A stretch of 64,000 nucleotides of DNA from Sphingomonas ginsengisoli An et al. 2013 (GCF_009363895.1 NZ_CP045434.1:2046001-2110000); one strand, 5' to 3'. Positions 8,909 to 19,207 are shown, numbered from the stretch's first letter. Translations and numbers: made by a program. The notes: generated by a model from the letters alone, not told the origin.

Positions 8909-10921
8909 TCACGCATGCAAGTCGGGCGGGGTCGCCTCCGCCGTAAAGGCCGCGATGGCCTCGCCCAGCGGCATGACCTTCTGATGATCGTCCGAACCCA
9001 GCCGGCGCACCGCGACGGTCCCTTCCTCGGCCTCGCGCTTGCCGACGACCAAAAGCAACGGGACCTTCGCCAGGCTGTGCTCGCGCACCTTGTAGTTGAT
9101 CTTCTCGTTGCGAAGATCGGCTTCGGCGCGGAGCCCCGCGGCGGTCAGCTTCGCCGCCACTTCGGCCGCATAGCCGTCGGCGTCGGAGACGATCGTCGCC
9201 ACCACCGCCTGAGTCGGCGCGAGCCACAGCGGGAACTTGCCTGCAAAATGCTCGATCAAGATGCCGATGAACCGTTCGTACGACCCGAAGATCGCGCGGT
9301 GTAGCATGACCGGCCGATGGCGCTCGCCATCCTCGCCGACGTAGCTCGCGTCGAGCCGTTCAGGCAGCACGCGGTCCGACTGGATGGTGCCGACCTGCCA
9401 GGTCCGCCCGATCGCGTCGGTCAGGTGCCACTCGAGCTTGGGCGCGTAGAAGGCGCCCTCGCCCGGCAGCTCTTCCCAGCCATATTCTTCGGTCGCGAGG
9501 CCCGCCGCGACCACCGCGTCGCGCAGCTCGTTCTCGGCCTTGTCCCAGTCGGCGTCGCTGCCGAAGCGCTTGTCGGGGCGCAGCGCCAGCTTGATCGAAT
9601 ATTTGAAGCCGAAGTCACGGTAGATGCGGTCGGCGAGGCGGCAGAACGCCTGCACCTCGTCGACGATCTGGTCCTCGCGGCAGAAGATGTGCGCGTCGTC
9701 CTGGGTGAACTGGCGCACCCGCATCAGTCCGTGTAGCGCGCCGTGCGGCTCGTTGCGGTGGCAACAGCCGTTCTCGTACAGCCGCAACGGCAGGTCGCGA
9801 TACGACTTGATGCCCTGGCGGAAGATCAGCACGTGCGCCGGGCAGTTCATCGGCTTCAGCGCCATCAACTGCGCGTCGCCACTGATCACCGGTCCCTCGT
9901 CCTCGGTGTTGGGCACCTCGTCGGGGATGACGAACATGTTCTCGCGATACTTGCCCCAGTGGCCGCTCTGCTCCCACTGACGCGCGTCCATGATCTGCGG
10001 GGTCTTCACTTCCTGATAGCCCGCGGCATCGATCGCCCGGCGCATGTAGGCCTCGAGCTGGCGCCAGACGACGAAGCCCTGCGGATGCCAGAAGATCGAC
10101 CCGTGCGCTTCTTCCTGGAGGTGGAACAGGTCCATCTCCTTTCCGAGCTTGCGATGGTCGCGCTTGCCGGCTTCCTCGAGCCGGTGGAGATGCTCGGCGA
10201 GCTGCTTCTTGTTCAGCCAGGCCGTCCCGTAGATGCGGCTGAGCATCGGGTTCTTGGGATCGCCGCGCCAGTAAGCGCCCGACACCCGCGTCAGCTTGAA
10301 TGCCTGCGGGTCGAGCTTGCCGGTCGAGGCGAGGTGCGGCCCGCGGCACAGGTCCATCCACGCCGCCTTGCCCTTGCCCGAACGATACATGGTGATCGGC
10401 TCGCCCTCAGGCAGCTCCATCACCCACTCGGCCTTGAAGCTCTCGCCCGTGCGGGCAAAGAAGTCGCGCACGTCCTCGCGCTGCCACACTTCGCGGATCA
10501 GCGGTTCATCGCGGGCGATGACGTCGCGCATCGCCTGCTCGATGGCCGGCAGATCTTCCTCGGTGAAGGGCCCGCGGCCAGGGGCCGGCGCGAAGTCGTA
10601 GTAGAAGCCGTCGTCGGTCGCCGGGCCGAAAGTGATCTGCGTCCCCGGGAAGAGGATCTGCACCGCCTCGGCCAGCACGTGCGCATAATCGTGACGGACC
10701 AGCTCGAGTGCGTCCTTCTCATCGCGCGAGGTGATCAGCGCGAGGTCGGTGTCGCCCTCGAACGGGCGCATGATGTCGCGCACCTCGCCGTTGACGCGCG
10801 CCGCCAGCGCCGCCTTGGCCAACCCCGGCCCGATCGCCGCCGCCACGTCGGCCGGCGTCGAACCCTCGGGCATCTCCCGGACCGAGCCGTCCGGCAGCGA
10901 AATCTTGAACATCTTGGACAT
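8909..10921 (-). CDS. thrS: Threonine--tRNA ligase
   Basis: ThrRS charges tRNA-Thr and edits mischarged Ser-tRNA. The 670-residue protein has an N-terminal TGS domain ([17 protein letters not shown]), the editing domain with HDYAH and a DDGFYYDF segment, and the class II catalytic core with [10 protein letters not shown] (zinc-ligand Cys) and [21 protein letters not shown]. The C-terminal anticodon-binding domain follows ([15 protein letters not shown]). I placed the start at ATG 10921 (MSKMFK); 10912 is possible, and the longer extension upstream is Cys-rich and unlike the family. The start codon sits directly behind an 8-pair hairpin (10923-10947). Confidence 0.95.
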   Translation of the reverse strand: MSKMFKISLPDGSVREMPEGSTPADVAAAIGPGLAKAALAARVNGEVRDIMRPFEGDTDLALITSRDEKDALELVRHDYAHVLAEAVQILFPGTQITFGPATDDGFYYDFAPAPGRGPFTEEDLPAIEQAMRDVIARDEPLIREVWQREDVRDFFARTGESFKAEWVMELPEGEPITMYRSGKGKAAWMDLCRGPHLASTGKLDPQAFKLTRVSGAYWRGDPKNPMLSRIYGTAWLNKKQLAEHLHRLEEAGKRDHRKLGKEMDLFHLQEEAHGSIFWHPQGFVVWRQLEAYMRRAIDAAGYQEVKTPQIMDARQWEQSGHWGKYRENMFVIPDEVPNTEDEGPVISGDAQLMALKPMNCPAHVLIFRQGIKSYRDLPLRLYENGCCHRNEPHGALHGLMRVRQFTQDDAHIFCREDQIVDEVQAFCRLADRIYRDFGFKYSIKLALRPDKRFGSDADWDKAENELRDAVVAAGLATEEYGWEELPGEGAFYAPKLEWHLTDAIGRTWQVGTIQSDRVLPERLDASYVGEDGERHRPVMLHRAIFGSYERFIGILIEHFAGKFPLWLAPTQAVVATIVSDADGYAAEVAAKLTAAGLRAEADLRNEKINYKVREHSLAKVPLLLVVGKREAEEGTVAVRRLGSDDHQKVMPLGEAIAAFTAEATPPDLHA

Positions 10922-10922
10922 G

Positions 10923-10947
10923 GCGCTGCATGTAGCGAGTGCAGCGC
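10923..10947 (-). promoter_or_regulatory. thrS: Hairpin immediately 5' of the thrS start codon
   Basis: On the minus strand GCGCTGCA and TGCAGCGC form a perfect 8-bp stem around a 9-base loop. It ends one base before the ATG and occupies the place where a ribosome-binding site would lie; none is visible. This arrangement suits translational control, but the loop lacks an obvious threonine anticodon, so similarity to the E. coli thrS operator is only positional. Confidence 0.4.
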
Positions 10948-10988
10948 AGCATGTGCACCCCCCCTCGCGCATCGAACAGCAGTGGCGG

Positions 10989-11264
10989 TTAGCGGCCGAA
11001 CTGATGCCGGGTCAGCGTGAGCGGTGCGGGGCAGCCGCCGACCCGCCGGTCGACCGCGGCGAAGGCGCTCGCCGACGGCAGCTTGTTCAACCGCTTGAGC
11101 TGGGGCTTGTCGGCCTGCTTGCGGGCAAGCGACATCGGCGTCTCGGGGCAGCCTTTGCTCGCCGCATAGGGATTGCTGACCGGCATGGACGCCGTGCGGT
11201 TGACCGGCACCGGCGGCGCGGCGGCGGCCAGCAAGGTGGCCATGAGAGACAGGAAGATGCGCAT
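10989..11264 (-). CDS. Small exported protein of unknown function
   Basis: The 91-residue product starts with a short signal sequence ([18 protein letters not shown]), so it is probably periplasmic. The mature part is basic with two cysteines (KGCPET and VGGCPAP) that could form a disulfide. A GAGG ribosome site precedes the ATG. It lies upstream of thrS and downstream of the suf operon in the same direction. I do not recognise the family. Confidence 0.6.
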   Translation of the reverse strand: MRIFLSLMATLLAAAAPPVPVNRTASMPVSNPYAASKGCPETPMSLARKQADKPQLKRLNKLPSASAFAAVDRRVGGCPAPLTLTRHQFGR

Positions 11265-11304
11265 GACTCGCCTCCTCTAAGGCGCCGTCATAGCACGATA
11301 AGCC

Positions 11305-11664
11305 TCAGACCATGAAGCTTTCGCCGCACCCGCACATGCCCTTGGCATTGGGGTTCTCGAACACGAAGCCGGCGGTGAAATCGTCCTCGCGCCAGTCCAT
11401 CGTCGAGCCGATCAGGTAGAGCACGGAGGCGCCGTCGACATAGAAGGTGCCGCCGGGCGTCTCGATCTTCTCGTCGAAGCCCTGCTCCTCGGTCACATAA
11501 TCGACCGAGTAGGCCAGCCCCGAACAGCCGCGCTTGGGGGTCGACAGCTTGACCCCGATCGCGCCCTCGGGCGCCTTACCCATCAGCTCGGCGATCCGCG
11601 CTTCGGCGGCAGGGGTCAGCGTGATCGCGGCCGGACGGGCGCGGCGGGTGGTCTGAACGTTCAT
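11305..11664 (-). CDS. sufA: A-type iron-sulfur carrier (HesB/IscA family), SUF-linked
   Basis: A-type carriers receive Fe-S clusters from the SufBCD scaffold and pass them to apoproteins. The 119-residue product has the three invariant cysteines at 47 (RGCSGL), 111 and 113 (CGCGESF). A GGAGTG site precedes the ATG. It is last in the suf gene series but is separated from sufT by about 100 bases containing a large inverted repeat (11679-11762), so it may have reduced readthrough or its own promoter. SufA and ErpA roles cannot be told apart from sequence; the context favours SufA. Confidence 0.9.
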   Translation of the reverse strand: MNVQTTRRARPAAITLTPAAEARIAELMGKAPEGAIGVKLSTPKRGCSGLAYSVDYVTEEQGFDEKIETPGGTFYVDGASVLYLIGSTMDWREDDFTAGFVFENPNAKGMCGCGESFMV

Positions 11665-11678
11665 TACGACACTCCACT

Positions 11679-11762
11679 CCGCTCACCCTGAGTAGCGCCG
11701 TAGGCGCGTATCGAAGGGCCGTGCTTCGATATGCCGCTTGCGCGGCTACTCAGCATGAGCGG
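11679..11762. repeat. Long imperfect inverted repeat between sufT and sufA
   Basis: An 84-base element whose outer arms (CCGCTCACCCTGAGTAGC at the left, its near-complement at the right) and inner TATCGAAG arms pair over most of the length. It has the look of dispersed sphingomonad intergenic repeats. Its position could produce a stable hairpin that tunes sufA transcript levels. Confidence 0.6.
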
Positions 11763-11768
11763 TTTCAC

Positions 11769-12239
11769 TTAAAGCATTCCCAGTTCGAGCCGAGCCTCGT
11801 CGCTCATCTTGCTCGGGTCCCACGGCGGATCCCAGACGAGCTTCACCTCGGCATCGCGCACACCCGGTACCGACAGCACTCGCAACTCGACTTCGCCCGG
11901 CATCGATTCGGCGACCGGGCAGTGCGGCGTGGTCAGCGTCATGGTGACGACCGCGTCGCCATCCTCACTCACCGCGACGTCGTAGATCAACCCCAACTCA
12001 TAGATGTCGACCGGGATTTCGGGGTCGTAAATGGTCTTGAGCGCCTCGACGATCGCCGCCTGCACTGCCCCGCCGCTCCCATGCACGGGCGCCTCGGCCG
12101 GCTGCTCGGCAAGGAAACCGGCGAGATAGTCGCGCTTGCGCTCGAAGGTTTCGGCGGGGCTCTCCACCTCGACCCGCGCCTTGGGCGGCGACGGCACCTC
12201 GCTCACTTCCTCGATCTCGATTTTCCGCTCCTCGTTCAT
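11769..12239 (-). CDS. sufT: SufT-like Fe-S cluster maturation protein (MIP18/DUF59 family)
   Basis: SufT-type proteins help mature Fe-S clusters and commonly sit in SUF operons. The 156-residue product has an acidic, Glu-rich N-terminus and then the DUF59 domain: EALKTIYDPEIPVDIYELGL and MTLTTPHCPVAESMP, with the conserved Cys in the latter. The ATG at 12239 overlaps the sufS stop as ATGA, so the two are translationally coupled; the frame farther upstream only shadows sufS. Confidence 0.9.
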   Translation of the reverse strand: MNEERKIEIEEVSEVPSPPKARVEVESPAETFERKRDYLAGFLAEQPAEAPVHGSGGAVQAAIVEALKTIYDPEIPVDIYELGLIYDVAVSEDGDAVVTMTLTTPHCPVAESMPGEVELRVLSVPGVRDAEVKLVWDPPWDPSKMSDEARLELGML

Positions 12240-13426
12240 CCGAAGATCCGCTTCACTTTGTTCAGTCCCTCGATCAGCGCGTCGACGTCGCTCGCATCCG
12301 AATAAGCGCCGAAGCTCGCCCGGGCGGTGGCGGGGACGCCGAGCCAGTCCATCAGCGGCTGCGCGCAATGGTGCCCGGCGCGGATCGCCACGCCCGCATC
12401 ATCCAAGATGGTGCCGACGTCGTGCGGATGCACCCCCGCGACATTGAATGAGACGATGCCGGCGCTCTCCTCGGGCCCGTAGAGCGTGACGAAGCCAAGT
12501 TCGCGCAACCGGGCGCGCGTCTCGGCGACCAGCGCCGTCTCGTGCGCATGAATACGTTCGACCCCGACGCCCTCGACCCAGTCGATCGCGGCCGCGAGGC
12601 CGATCCCGCCGACGATGTGCGGAGTCCCCGCCTCGAACCGCTGCGGGGGCGGCATAAAGGTGGTGCGCTCGAAGGTCACCCGGTCGATCATCGCACCGCC
12701 GCCCTGATAGGGTGGCATCGCCTCGAGTAACGCCTGCCGTCCCCACAGCACCCCGATGCCGGTCGGACCGTAAAGCTTGTGCCCCGAATAGGTGTAGAAA
12801 TCCGCCCCGATCGCCGCGACGTCGACCGGCAGCCGCGGCGCGGCCTGGCAGCCGTCGAGCAGCAGCAGCGCGCCCTTCGAGTGCGCGATCTCCGCCGCGC
12901 GCCGCGCATCGAGGATCGAGCCGAGGACGTTCGAGACATGCGCCAGGCTGACCACCCGGTGCTGCTCGCTGACCATAGCCGCGGCGGCGTCGAGGTCGAT
13001 CCGGCCGTCCGCCGTGAGCGGCACGACGTCGATCGCGTAGCCGGCCAGCTGCCAGGGCACGATGTTGCTGTGATGCTCGAGCGCGCTCAGAAGCACCCGG
13101 TCGCGGCCGTCCCTGGGCAGCACCGACGCCACCAGGTTGATCGCCTCGGTCGCGCCGCGGGTGAAGACGATCTCCTCGGCCGCCCCGCCGATATATTCCG
13201 CCGTCCGCGCCCGCGCCGCTTCATAAGCGAGTGTCATGTCGGCCGACCGCTGGTAGACCCCGCGATGCACCGAGGCGTAATCCTGCGCATAAGCCCGCGT
13301 GATGGCGTCGATCACCGCCTGCGGCTTCTGCGCGGACACCGCGCTGTCGAGATAATGCCAGCCCGCGATCGCCGGAAACTGGTCGCGGACGTCGAGTTCG
13401 GTGCGGATCGGCGACTGGACGTTCAC
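12236..13426 (-). CDS. sufS: Cysteine desulfurase SufS
   Basis: A PLP enzyme that removes sulfur from cysteine as an enzyme-bound persulfide for cluster assembly. The 396-residue product has the PLP lysine in SGHKLYGPTG (K217), the histidine pair in ALEHHSNIVPW, and the catalytic cysteine in RAGHHCAQPLM (C354), typical of type II (SufS) enzymes. The GTG at 13426 overlaps the sufD stop as GTGA; extending upstream only adds arginine-rich shadow. No sufE is present in the window, so the sulfur acceptor must be encoded elsewhere. Confidence 0.95.
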   Translation of the reverse strand: MNVQSPIRTELDVRDQFPAIAGWHYLDSAVSAQKPQAVIDAITRAYAQDYASVHRGVYQRSADMTLAYEAARARTAEYIGGAAEEIVFTRGATEAINLVASVLPRDGRDRVLLSALEHHSNIVPWQLAGYAIDVVPLTADGRIDLDAAAAMVSEQHRVVSLAHVSNVLGSILDARRAAEIAHSKGALLLLDGCQAAPRLPVDVAAIGADFYTYSGHKLYGPTGIGVLWGRQALLEAMPPYQGGGAMIDRVTFERTTFMPPPQRFEAGTPHIVGGIGLAAAIDWVEGVGVERIHAHETALVAETRARLRELGFVTLYGPEESAGIVSFNVAGVHPHDVGTILDDAGVAIRAGHHCAQPLMDWLGVPATARASFGAYSDASDVDALIEGLNKVKRIFG

Positions 13427-14172
13427 GCCGCCACCTGTCGCAGCAAGGCGCGCGTCGCCTCGATCAGCTCCTCGCGTCGATCCTCCGGCGCTTCGTCCCA
13501 CAATTGCAGCACGAACCCTTCGAGCAGCAGTGCCTTGGCCTCGGCCGGCGGCAGTCCGCGCGAGAAGGCATAAAAGAGCTGGTTGGGATCGAGCTCGCCG
13601 ACGCTGGCGCCGTGCGCGCACTTGACGTCGTCAGCGTAGATCTCGAGCTCAGGCTTGCAGTTGGCGGTCGCCCCGCTGTCTAGCAGCATCGCCTTGACCG
13701 ACTGCTCGCCATCGACATGTTGCGCATGGCGTGCCACCGCCACCTTGCCGAGATAGCTGCCGGTTGCCTTGCCCCCCAGCACGCTGCGCACCGTCTGGCG
13801 CGAGGTGCCCTTGGGCTCGGTGTGGCTGACGACGGTGACGATCTCCTGCGTCGCCGTGCCGCCGCCGATATTGGCGGCGCTCAGCTCGAAATGTGCGCCC
13901 TCCCGCACTTCGACGTCCATCTCGATCCGGCCGTAGTCGGCGGCCCCGTTGAGCACGAACAGGTCGAGCCGCGCCCCGGCCTCGATCACCAGCCTGGCGC
14001 GATGCACCTCGACCGGTTCACAGTTCGCCAGCAGCACATGCGTATGCGTTTCGCCCGCCGGGACGACGACCTCGCGCGCTTCCGCCAGCTCGCCCCAGAC
14101 GCGCTTCAGTGCATCGAGGTCGGCGTAGCGATACGCCTCGTCCTTACGAGTGGGGAGATCGAGCACGGTCAT
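13423..14172 (-). CDS. sufD: Fe-S assembly protein SufD
   Basis: SufD partners with SufB and SufC in the scaffold complex. This 249-residue version is short compared with E. coli SufD (about 420), as usual in sphingomonads: the N-terminal helical region is abbreviated and the beta-helix core is kept. The conserved C-terminal stretch CAHGASVGELDPNQLFYAFSRG is intact. Its ATG overlaps the sufC stop (ATGA) and its stop overlaps the sufS start (GTGA). Confidence 0.92.
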   Translation of the reverse strand: MTVLDLPTRKDEAYRYADLDALKRVWGELAEAREVVVPAGETHTHVLLANCEPVEVHRARLVIEAGARLDLFVLNGAADYGRIEMDVEVREGAHFELSAANIGGGTATQEIVTVVSHTEPKGTSRQTVRSVLGGKATGSYLGKVAVARHAQHVDGEQSVKAMLLDSGATANCKPELEIYADDVKCAHGASVGELDPNQLFYAFSRGLPPAEAKALLLEGFVLQLWDEAPEDRREELIEATRALLRQVAA

Positions 14173-14909
14173 GCGACTTCCGCATAGCCTCCGCGCTCGA
14201 GCTCGTGGGCAAGCTCGGGGCCGCCCGAGCGGACGATCCGCCCAGCGCTGAGCACGTGCACCTTGTCGGGCTGCACCACGTCGAGCAGCCGCTGATAATG
14301 GGTGATCAGCAGCACGCCGCGATCGGGGGCGCGCATGATGCGGTTGATGCCCGCGCCGACCACGCGCAGCGCGTCGATGTCGAGCCCGCTGTCGGTCTCG
14401 TCGAGCACCGCGAACCGTGGCCGCATGATCCCCATCTGGACCATCTCGGCGCGCTTCTTCTCGCCGCCCGAGAAACCGACGTTGACTGGCCGCTTGAGCA
14501 TCTCGACGTCCATGCCGAGCTCGGCCGCCTCGGCCCGCGCCAACCGGATGAACTCCGCGCCCGACAGGTCCGCTTCGCCGCGCGCACGGCGCTGGGCGTT
14601 GAGGCTTTCGCGGATGAACTGCATCGACGAGACGCCCGGGATTTCGACCGGATATTGGAAGCCGAGGAACAGCCCCGCCGCCGCCCGCTCGTGCGGCTCC
14701 ATCGCCAGCAGGTCCTGCCCGTCGAACTGCACCGACCCGCCGGTCACCTCGTAACCCGGGCGTCCGCCGAGGACATAAGCCAGCGTCGACTTGCCCGCGC
14801 CATTGGGGCCCATGATCGCATGCACCTCGCCCGCCGGGACGGACAGGGTCAGCCCCTTGAGGATCGGCTTGTCCGCGACGGTCGCGTGGAGGTCGGTGAT
14901 CTGGAGCAT
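14169..14909 (-). CDS. sufC: Fe-S assembly ATPase SufC
   Basis: The ABC-type ATPase of the SufBCD complex, cytoplasmic and without membrane segments. The 246-residue product has Walker A GPNGAGKST at 34-42, the signature FSGGEKKRAEM, Walker B FAVLDETDSGLDID, and a switch histidine in LLITHYQRLLD. The ATG at 14909 begins 2 bases after the stop of the small secreted-protein gene, and the stop overlaps the sufD start. Confidence 0.96.
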   Translation of the reverse strand: MLQITDLHATVADKPILKGLTLSVPAGEVHAIMGPNGAGKSTLAYVLGGRPGYEVTGGSVQFDGQDLLAMEPHERAAAGLFLGFQYPVEIPGVSSMQFIRESLNAQRRARGEADLSGAEFIRLARAEAAELGMDVEMLKRPVNVGFSGGEKKRAEMVQMGIMRPRFAVLDETDSGLDIDALRVVGAGINRIMRAPDRGVLLITHYQRLLDVVQPDKVHVLSAGRIVRSGGPELAHELERGGYAEVA

Positions 14910-14911
14910 GG

Positions 14912-15301
14912 TCACTTGCGGCGTTCTTCTTCGGCTAGGCAGTGGGAAAGGTAGGTGCGGCGGAGCGCGTCGATCGTGTCCTGCCGCATGCTTTCGAGCA
15001 GGCGTTTGTCGTTGAGCGCGCGCTGGCGGTCGTCGATCGCCGCGTCGGTCAGGTCGAGCTTCTTCTTTTCGGCGGCCGGGGTCGGCGTCGCCGCCTCGCG
15101 CAGTAGACGACGCTGATCCGACAGCGCCAGCCGGTCGGCCACGATCTGCTCTTGCTCGCGATAGGCGTCGATCATGAACTGGCTGCGGCGGTCGGGCTCG
15201 GCGCTGAACACCGGGTTGAGCGCGGCGCGGTTGCACTGGGCGACGCTCTGGCTGAGGCCGTCGAGTTCGGCCGAGGCGGCGGCCATGGTGAGGAGAAACA
15301 T
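14912..15301 (-). CDS. Small exported coiled-coil-like protein inserted between sufB and sufC
   Basis: A 129-residue product with a short hydrophobic N-terminus (MFLLTMAAASA) that looks like a signal peptide, followed by a highly charged, helix-prone body rich in Glu, Arg, Leu and Gln. Two cysteines lie at the ends (AQCNRAA and SHCLAEEE). AGAGG precedes the ATG at 15301. It sits inside an otherwise cytoplasmic SUF operon, 2 bases before sufC, so it is surely cotranscribed. I do not recognise the family and cannot give a function. Confidence 0.7.
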   Translation of the reverse strand: MFLLTMAAASAELDGLSQSVAQCNRAALNPVFSAEPDRRSQFMIDAYREQEQIVADRLALSDQRRLLREAATPTPAAEKKKLDLTDAAIDDRQRALNDKRLLESMRQDTIDALRRTYLSHCLAEEERRK

Positions 15302-15327
15302 CACGCCTCTTCCTCTCGCACCGATGC

Positions 15328-15410
15328 GTCATCCTGAACTTGTTTCAGGATCCATGCCGCCGCCCACGGCGTGGATAAAAAAATGGATGCTGAAACGAGT
15401 TCAGCATGAC
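15328..15410. repeat. Sphingomonad-type intergenic inverted repeat (copy 1)
   Basis: Two 28-base arms (15328-15355 and 15383-15410) are inverted copies with three mismatches around a 27-base centre. The right arm is the exact reverse complement of 61634-61661, which shows a dispersed repeat family. It lies between sufB and the next gene and could form a hairpin in the suf transcript. Confidence 0.8.
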
Positions 15411-15422
15411 GGGACGGAGTCA

Positions 15423-16900
<1,478 letters not shown>

Positions 16901-16904
<4 letters not shown>

Positions 16905-17326
16905 GCAATTTCCAGGTGACGCTCATGCGCCAATTGTTCGAGGGTGACGCCCGCCAGCGCGCCGCGCACGGCCTTGCTGACGACGCTCATGTGCGGCTTG
17001 ACCTTGCAATGCGCGTCGAGCGCGCAGTCGCTGCTTTCGTCCGAGCCGCTGCACTGGGTCATGGCGATCGGCCCTTCGACCGCCTCGATGATGTCGGCGA
17101 GCGTCACCGCCGCCGCGTCGCGCGCCAGCACGAAGCCGCCGCCGACACCGCGGACGCTGTCGAACAGCCCGGCGCCGGCCAGCTTGCCCATCAATTTCTG
17201 CGCGGTCGGCAGCGGCACCCCAGTTGCGTCCGCCAGCGTTGACGCACTGAGCCGCGCGCCCGCGGGGGAACGGGCGGCGGCGGTCATGATCACGACCGCA
17301 TAATCGGCGAGATGGGTCAGGCGCAT
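16901..17326 (-). CDS. Rrf2-family regulator of the SUF operon
   Basis: The 141-residue protein begins with the winged-helix Rrf2 motif ([18 protein letters not shown]), a recognition region [20 protein letters not shown], and GGGFVLAR. Three cysteines at 92, 101 and 107 are spaced like the Fe-S ligand set of IscR-type sensors. By family and by its place as first gene of the operon it probably binds a cluster and adjusts suf expression to Fe-S demand. The SUF-specific subfamily (TIGR02944-type) is the closest match I recognise. The candidate operator at 17342-17364 lies just upstream. Confidence 0.92.
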
Positions 17327-17341
17327 ATTAAATGTGGAGCT

Positions 17342-17364
17342 TTCCGGTCCGATTTAGGCCGGAA
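17342..17364 (-). promoter_or_regulatory. Candidate operator and promoter of the suf operon
   Basis: A TTCCGG-N11-CCGGAA inverted repeat about 15 bases upstream of the Rrf2 gene start. On the minus strand a TTGTAA hexamer and a CTAAAT hexamer separated by 16 bases could be the -35 and -10 boxes; the -10 then falls in the spacer of the repeat, as expected for autorepression. Confidence 0.4.
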
Positions 17365-17393
17365 CGCCTCAAGTTACAACCACGGCCGCCCCG

Positions 17394-19112
17394 TCAGCGC
17401 AGCAGGTTGCTCTTGGCGAGGTCGACGATCTCGGTGCCTTTGCCGTTCATCACCGCCCGGGCGACATAGAGGCTGAAGCCCTTCATCTGCTCGAGCGTGA
17501 CCTTGGGCGGCAGCGACAATTCCTGCCGGTTGACCACGACGTCGAGCAGCGCCGGGCCGGGGTGAGCGAGCACCTCGGCGACCGCATCGGGCAGCTTGTC
17601 GGCCTCGACCACCCGCACCCCATGCACCCCGACCGCGCGCGCCATCGCCGCGAAATCGGGATTGTCGAGGGATACCCCGGTTTCGATCAGTCCCGCACTC
17701 TTCATCTCAAGCTCGACAAAGCCGAGCGTGCCGTTGTTGAAGACCACGGTCTTCAAAGGCAGCCGCTGCTGATTCAGCGTCAGGAAGTCGCCCATCAGCA
17801 TCGCGAACCCGCCGTCGCCCGACAGCGAGATGACCTGCCGCCCGGGAAAGGCCGACTGCGCCCCGATGCCCTGGGTCATCGCATTGGCCATCGAGCCGTG
17901 GACCCACGAGCCGATCAGCCGCCGCCGCCCGTTCATCTTGAGATAGCGGGCCGCCCAGATGGTCGGGGTGCCGACGTCGGCCGTGAAGATCGCGTCGTCC
18001 GCCGCCGCGTCGTTGAGCACTCTGGCGAGATATTGCGGGTGAATTGCGCCGCTGCCCGGCACCGCCAGCTCGTCGAGGTCCTCGCGCGCCTTGCGATAGT
18101 GGGCGAGGCTTTCCTTGAGATGCGCGCGGTCGCCCTTTGGCTCGAGCCGGGGCAGCAGCGCCTCGATCGTCGCAGCGACGTCGCCGACCAGACCGAGGTC
18201 GAGCTTGCAGCGGCGGCCGAGATGCTCGGGCCTGAGGTCGACCTGCGCGATCCGCGCCTCGGGCGGATAGAATTGGCGATAGGGAAAGTCGGTGCCGAGC
18301 ATCAGCAGCGTCTCGGCCTTCATCATCGCGCGGTAACCCGAAGCGAAGCCGATGAGGCCGGTCATGCCGACGTCGAAGGGGTTGTCATATTCGACGAACT
18401 CCTTGCCGCCGAGCGCGTGCACGATTGGCGCCCCGAGCGCGTCGGCGAGCTGGAGCAAGGGGCCGTGCGCGCCCGCGCAGCCACGGCCGCACAGCAGGGT
18501 CACCCGCCGCGAGCCATTGAGCAGCGCGGCAAGCGCATCAAGTTCCGCTTCCGCCGGTCGCACCACCGGCGCCGCGGGTAGCAGACCGCTGCGCGGCGCG
18601 GGGGCGCGCTTGCCCGCCTCCATCAGCGCGACGTTGCCGGGAATGATCAGCACCGCCACGCCTCGCTGGCCGACCGCGGCGCGGATCGCCTGCTCGAGCA
18701 GGCGGGGCATCTGCTCGGGGCTGGAGACCGTTTCGCAGAAATGGCTGCAGTCGGCGAACAGCTTCTCGGGCTTGGTCTCCTGGAAATAGCCGCTGCCGAG
18801 TTCGGCGCTGGGGATTTGCGCGGCGATCGCCAGCACGGGGGTGCGGGTGCGGTGGCAGTCGTAAAGCCCGTTGATGAGGTGGAGATTGCCGGGTCCGCAC
18901 GAACCCGCGCAAACCGCCAGCTCACCTGTCAGCTGCGATTCGGCCCCGGCGGCGAAGGCGCCCGCTTCCTCGTGGCGCATATGCACCCAGTCGATCACCC
19001 CGCGACTGCGAATCGCCTCGGTGATGCCGTTCAGGCTGTCGCCGACCACGCCGTAAATGCGCTTTACCCCGACTTCCTGCAGCGTTTCGACGATCTGGTC
19101 GGCGATGTTCAT
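17394..19112 (-). CDS. poxB: Pyruvate dehydrogenase (quinone) / pyruvate oxidase PoxB
   Basis: A ThDP- and FAD-dependent peripheral membrane enzyme that decarboxylates pyruvate to acetate and CO2 and passes electrons to quinone. The 572-residue length equals that of E. coli PoxB as I recall it. Visible landmarks are VVGDSLNGI, the catalytic Glu in HMRHEEAGAFAAGAE, ELAVCAGSCGPGNLHLINGL, the ThDP motif GDGGFAMLMGDF, and a C-terminal amphipathic segment (KGFSLYVARAVMNGKG) corresponding to the lipid-binding peptide. ATG 19112 has a GAGGAA site. It has its own unit, 70 bases from the suf promoter region. Confidence 0.94.
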   Translation of the reverse strand: MNIADQIVETLQEVGVKRIYGVVGDSLNGITEAIRSRGVIDWVHMRHEEAGAFAAGAESQLTGELAVCAGSCGPGNLHLINGLYDCHRTRTPVLAIAAQIPSAELGSGYFQETKPEKLFADCSHFCETVSSPEQMPRLLEQAIRAAVGQRGVAVLIIPGNVALMEAGKRAPAPRSGLLPAAPVVRPAEAELDALAALLNGSRRVTLLCGRGCAGAHGPLLQLADALGAPIVHALGGKEFVEYDNPFDVGMTGLIGFASGYRAMMKAETLLMLGTDFPYRQFYPPEARIAQVDLRPEHLGRRCKLDLGLVGDVAATIEALLPRLEPKGDRAHLKESLAHYRKAREDLDELAVPGSGAIHPQYLARVLNDAAADDAIFTADVGTPTIWAARYLKMNGRRRLIGSWVHGSMANAMTQGIGAQSAFPGRQVISLSGDGGFAMLMGDFLTLNQQRLPLKTVVFNNGTLGFVELEMKSAGLIETGVSLDNPDFAAMARAVGVHGVRVVEADKLPDAVAEVLAHPGPALLDVVVNRQELSLPPKVTLEQMKGFSLYVARAVMNGKGTEIVDLAKSNLLR

Positions 19113-19186
19113 GGGGGCAGTTCCTCGCGCTCTCGCCCGCCCAACGCGCGGCGCTGCCGACGGTCGCACTGCCAAACATTAACCCC

Positions 19187-19207
19187 ATGCCAGGCTTGAC
19201 CCGGCAT
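19187..19207. repeat. Short intergenic inverted repeat
   Basis: ATGCC-AGG and its near complement CC-GGCAT flank a short centre between the divergent poxB and pyrD starts. It resembles a degenerate copy of a common alphaproteobacterial intergenic palindrome. Confidence 0.4.

Noticed and set aside
10923..10947. T-box or riboswitch upstream of thrS
   Set aside because: No T-box AGGGUGGNACCGCG-like element, and the leader is too short; only a simple hairpin is present.
11679..11762. Possible insertion-sequence remnant or small RNA
   Set aside because: No coding capacity, no target duplication, and the structure is explained as an intergenic inverted repeat.
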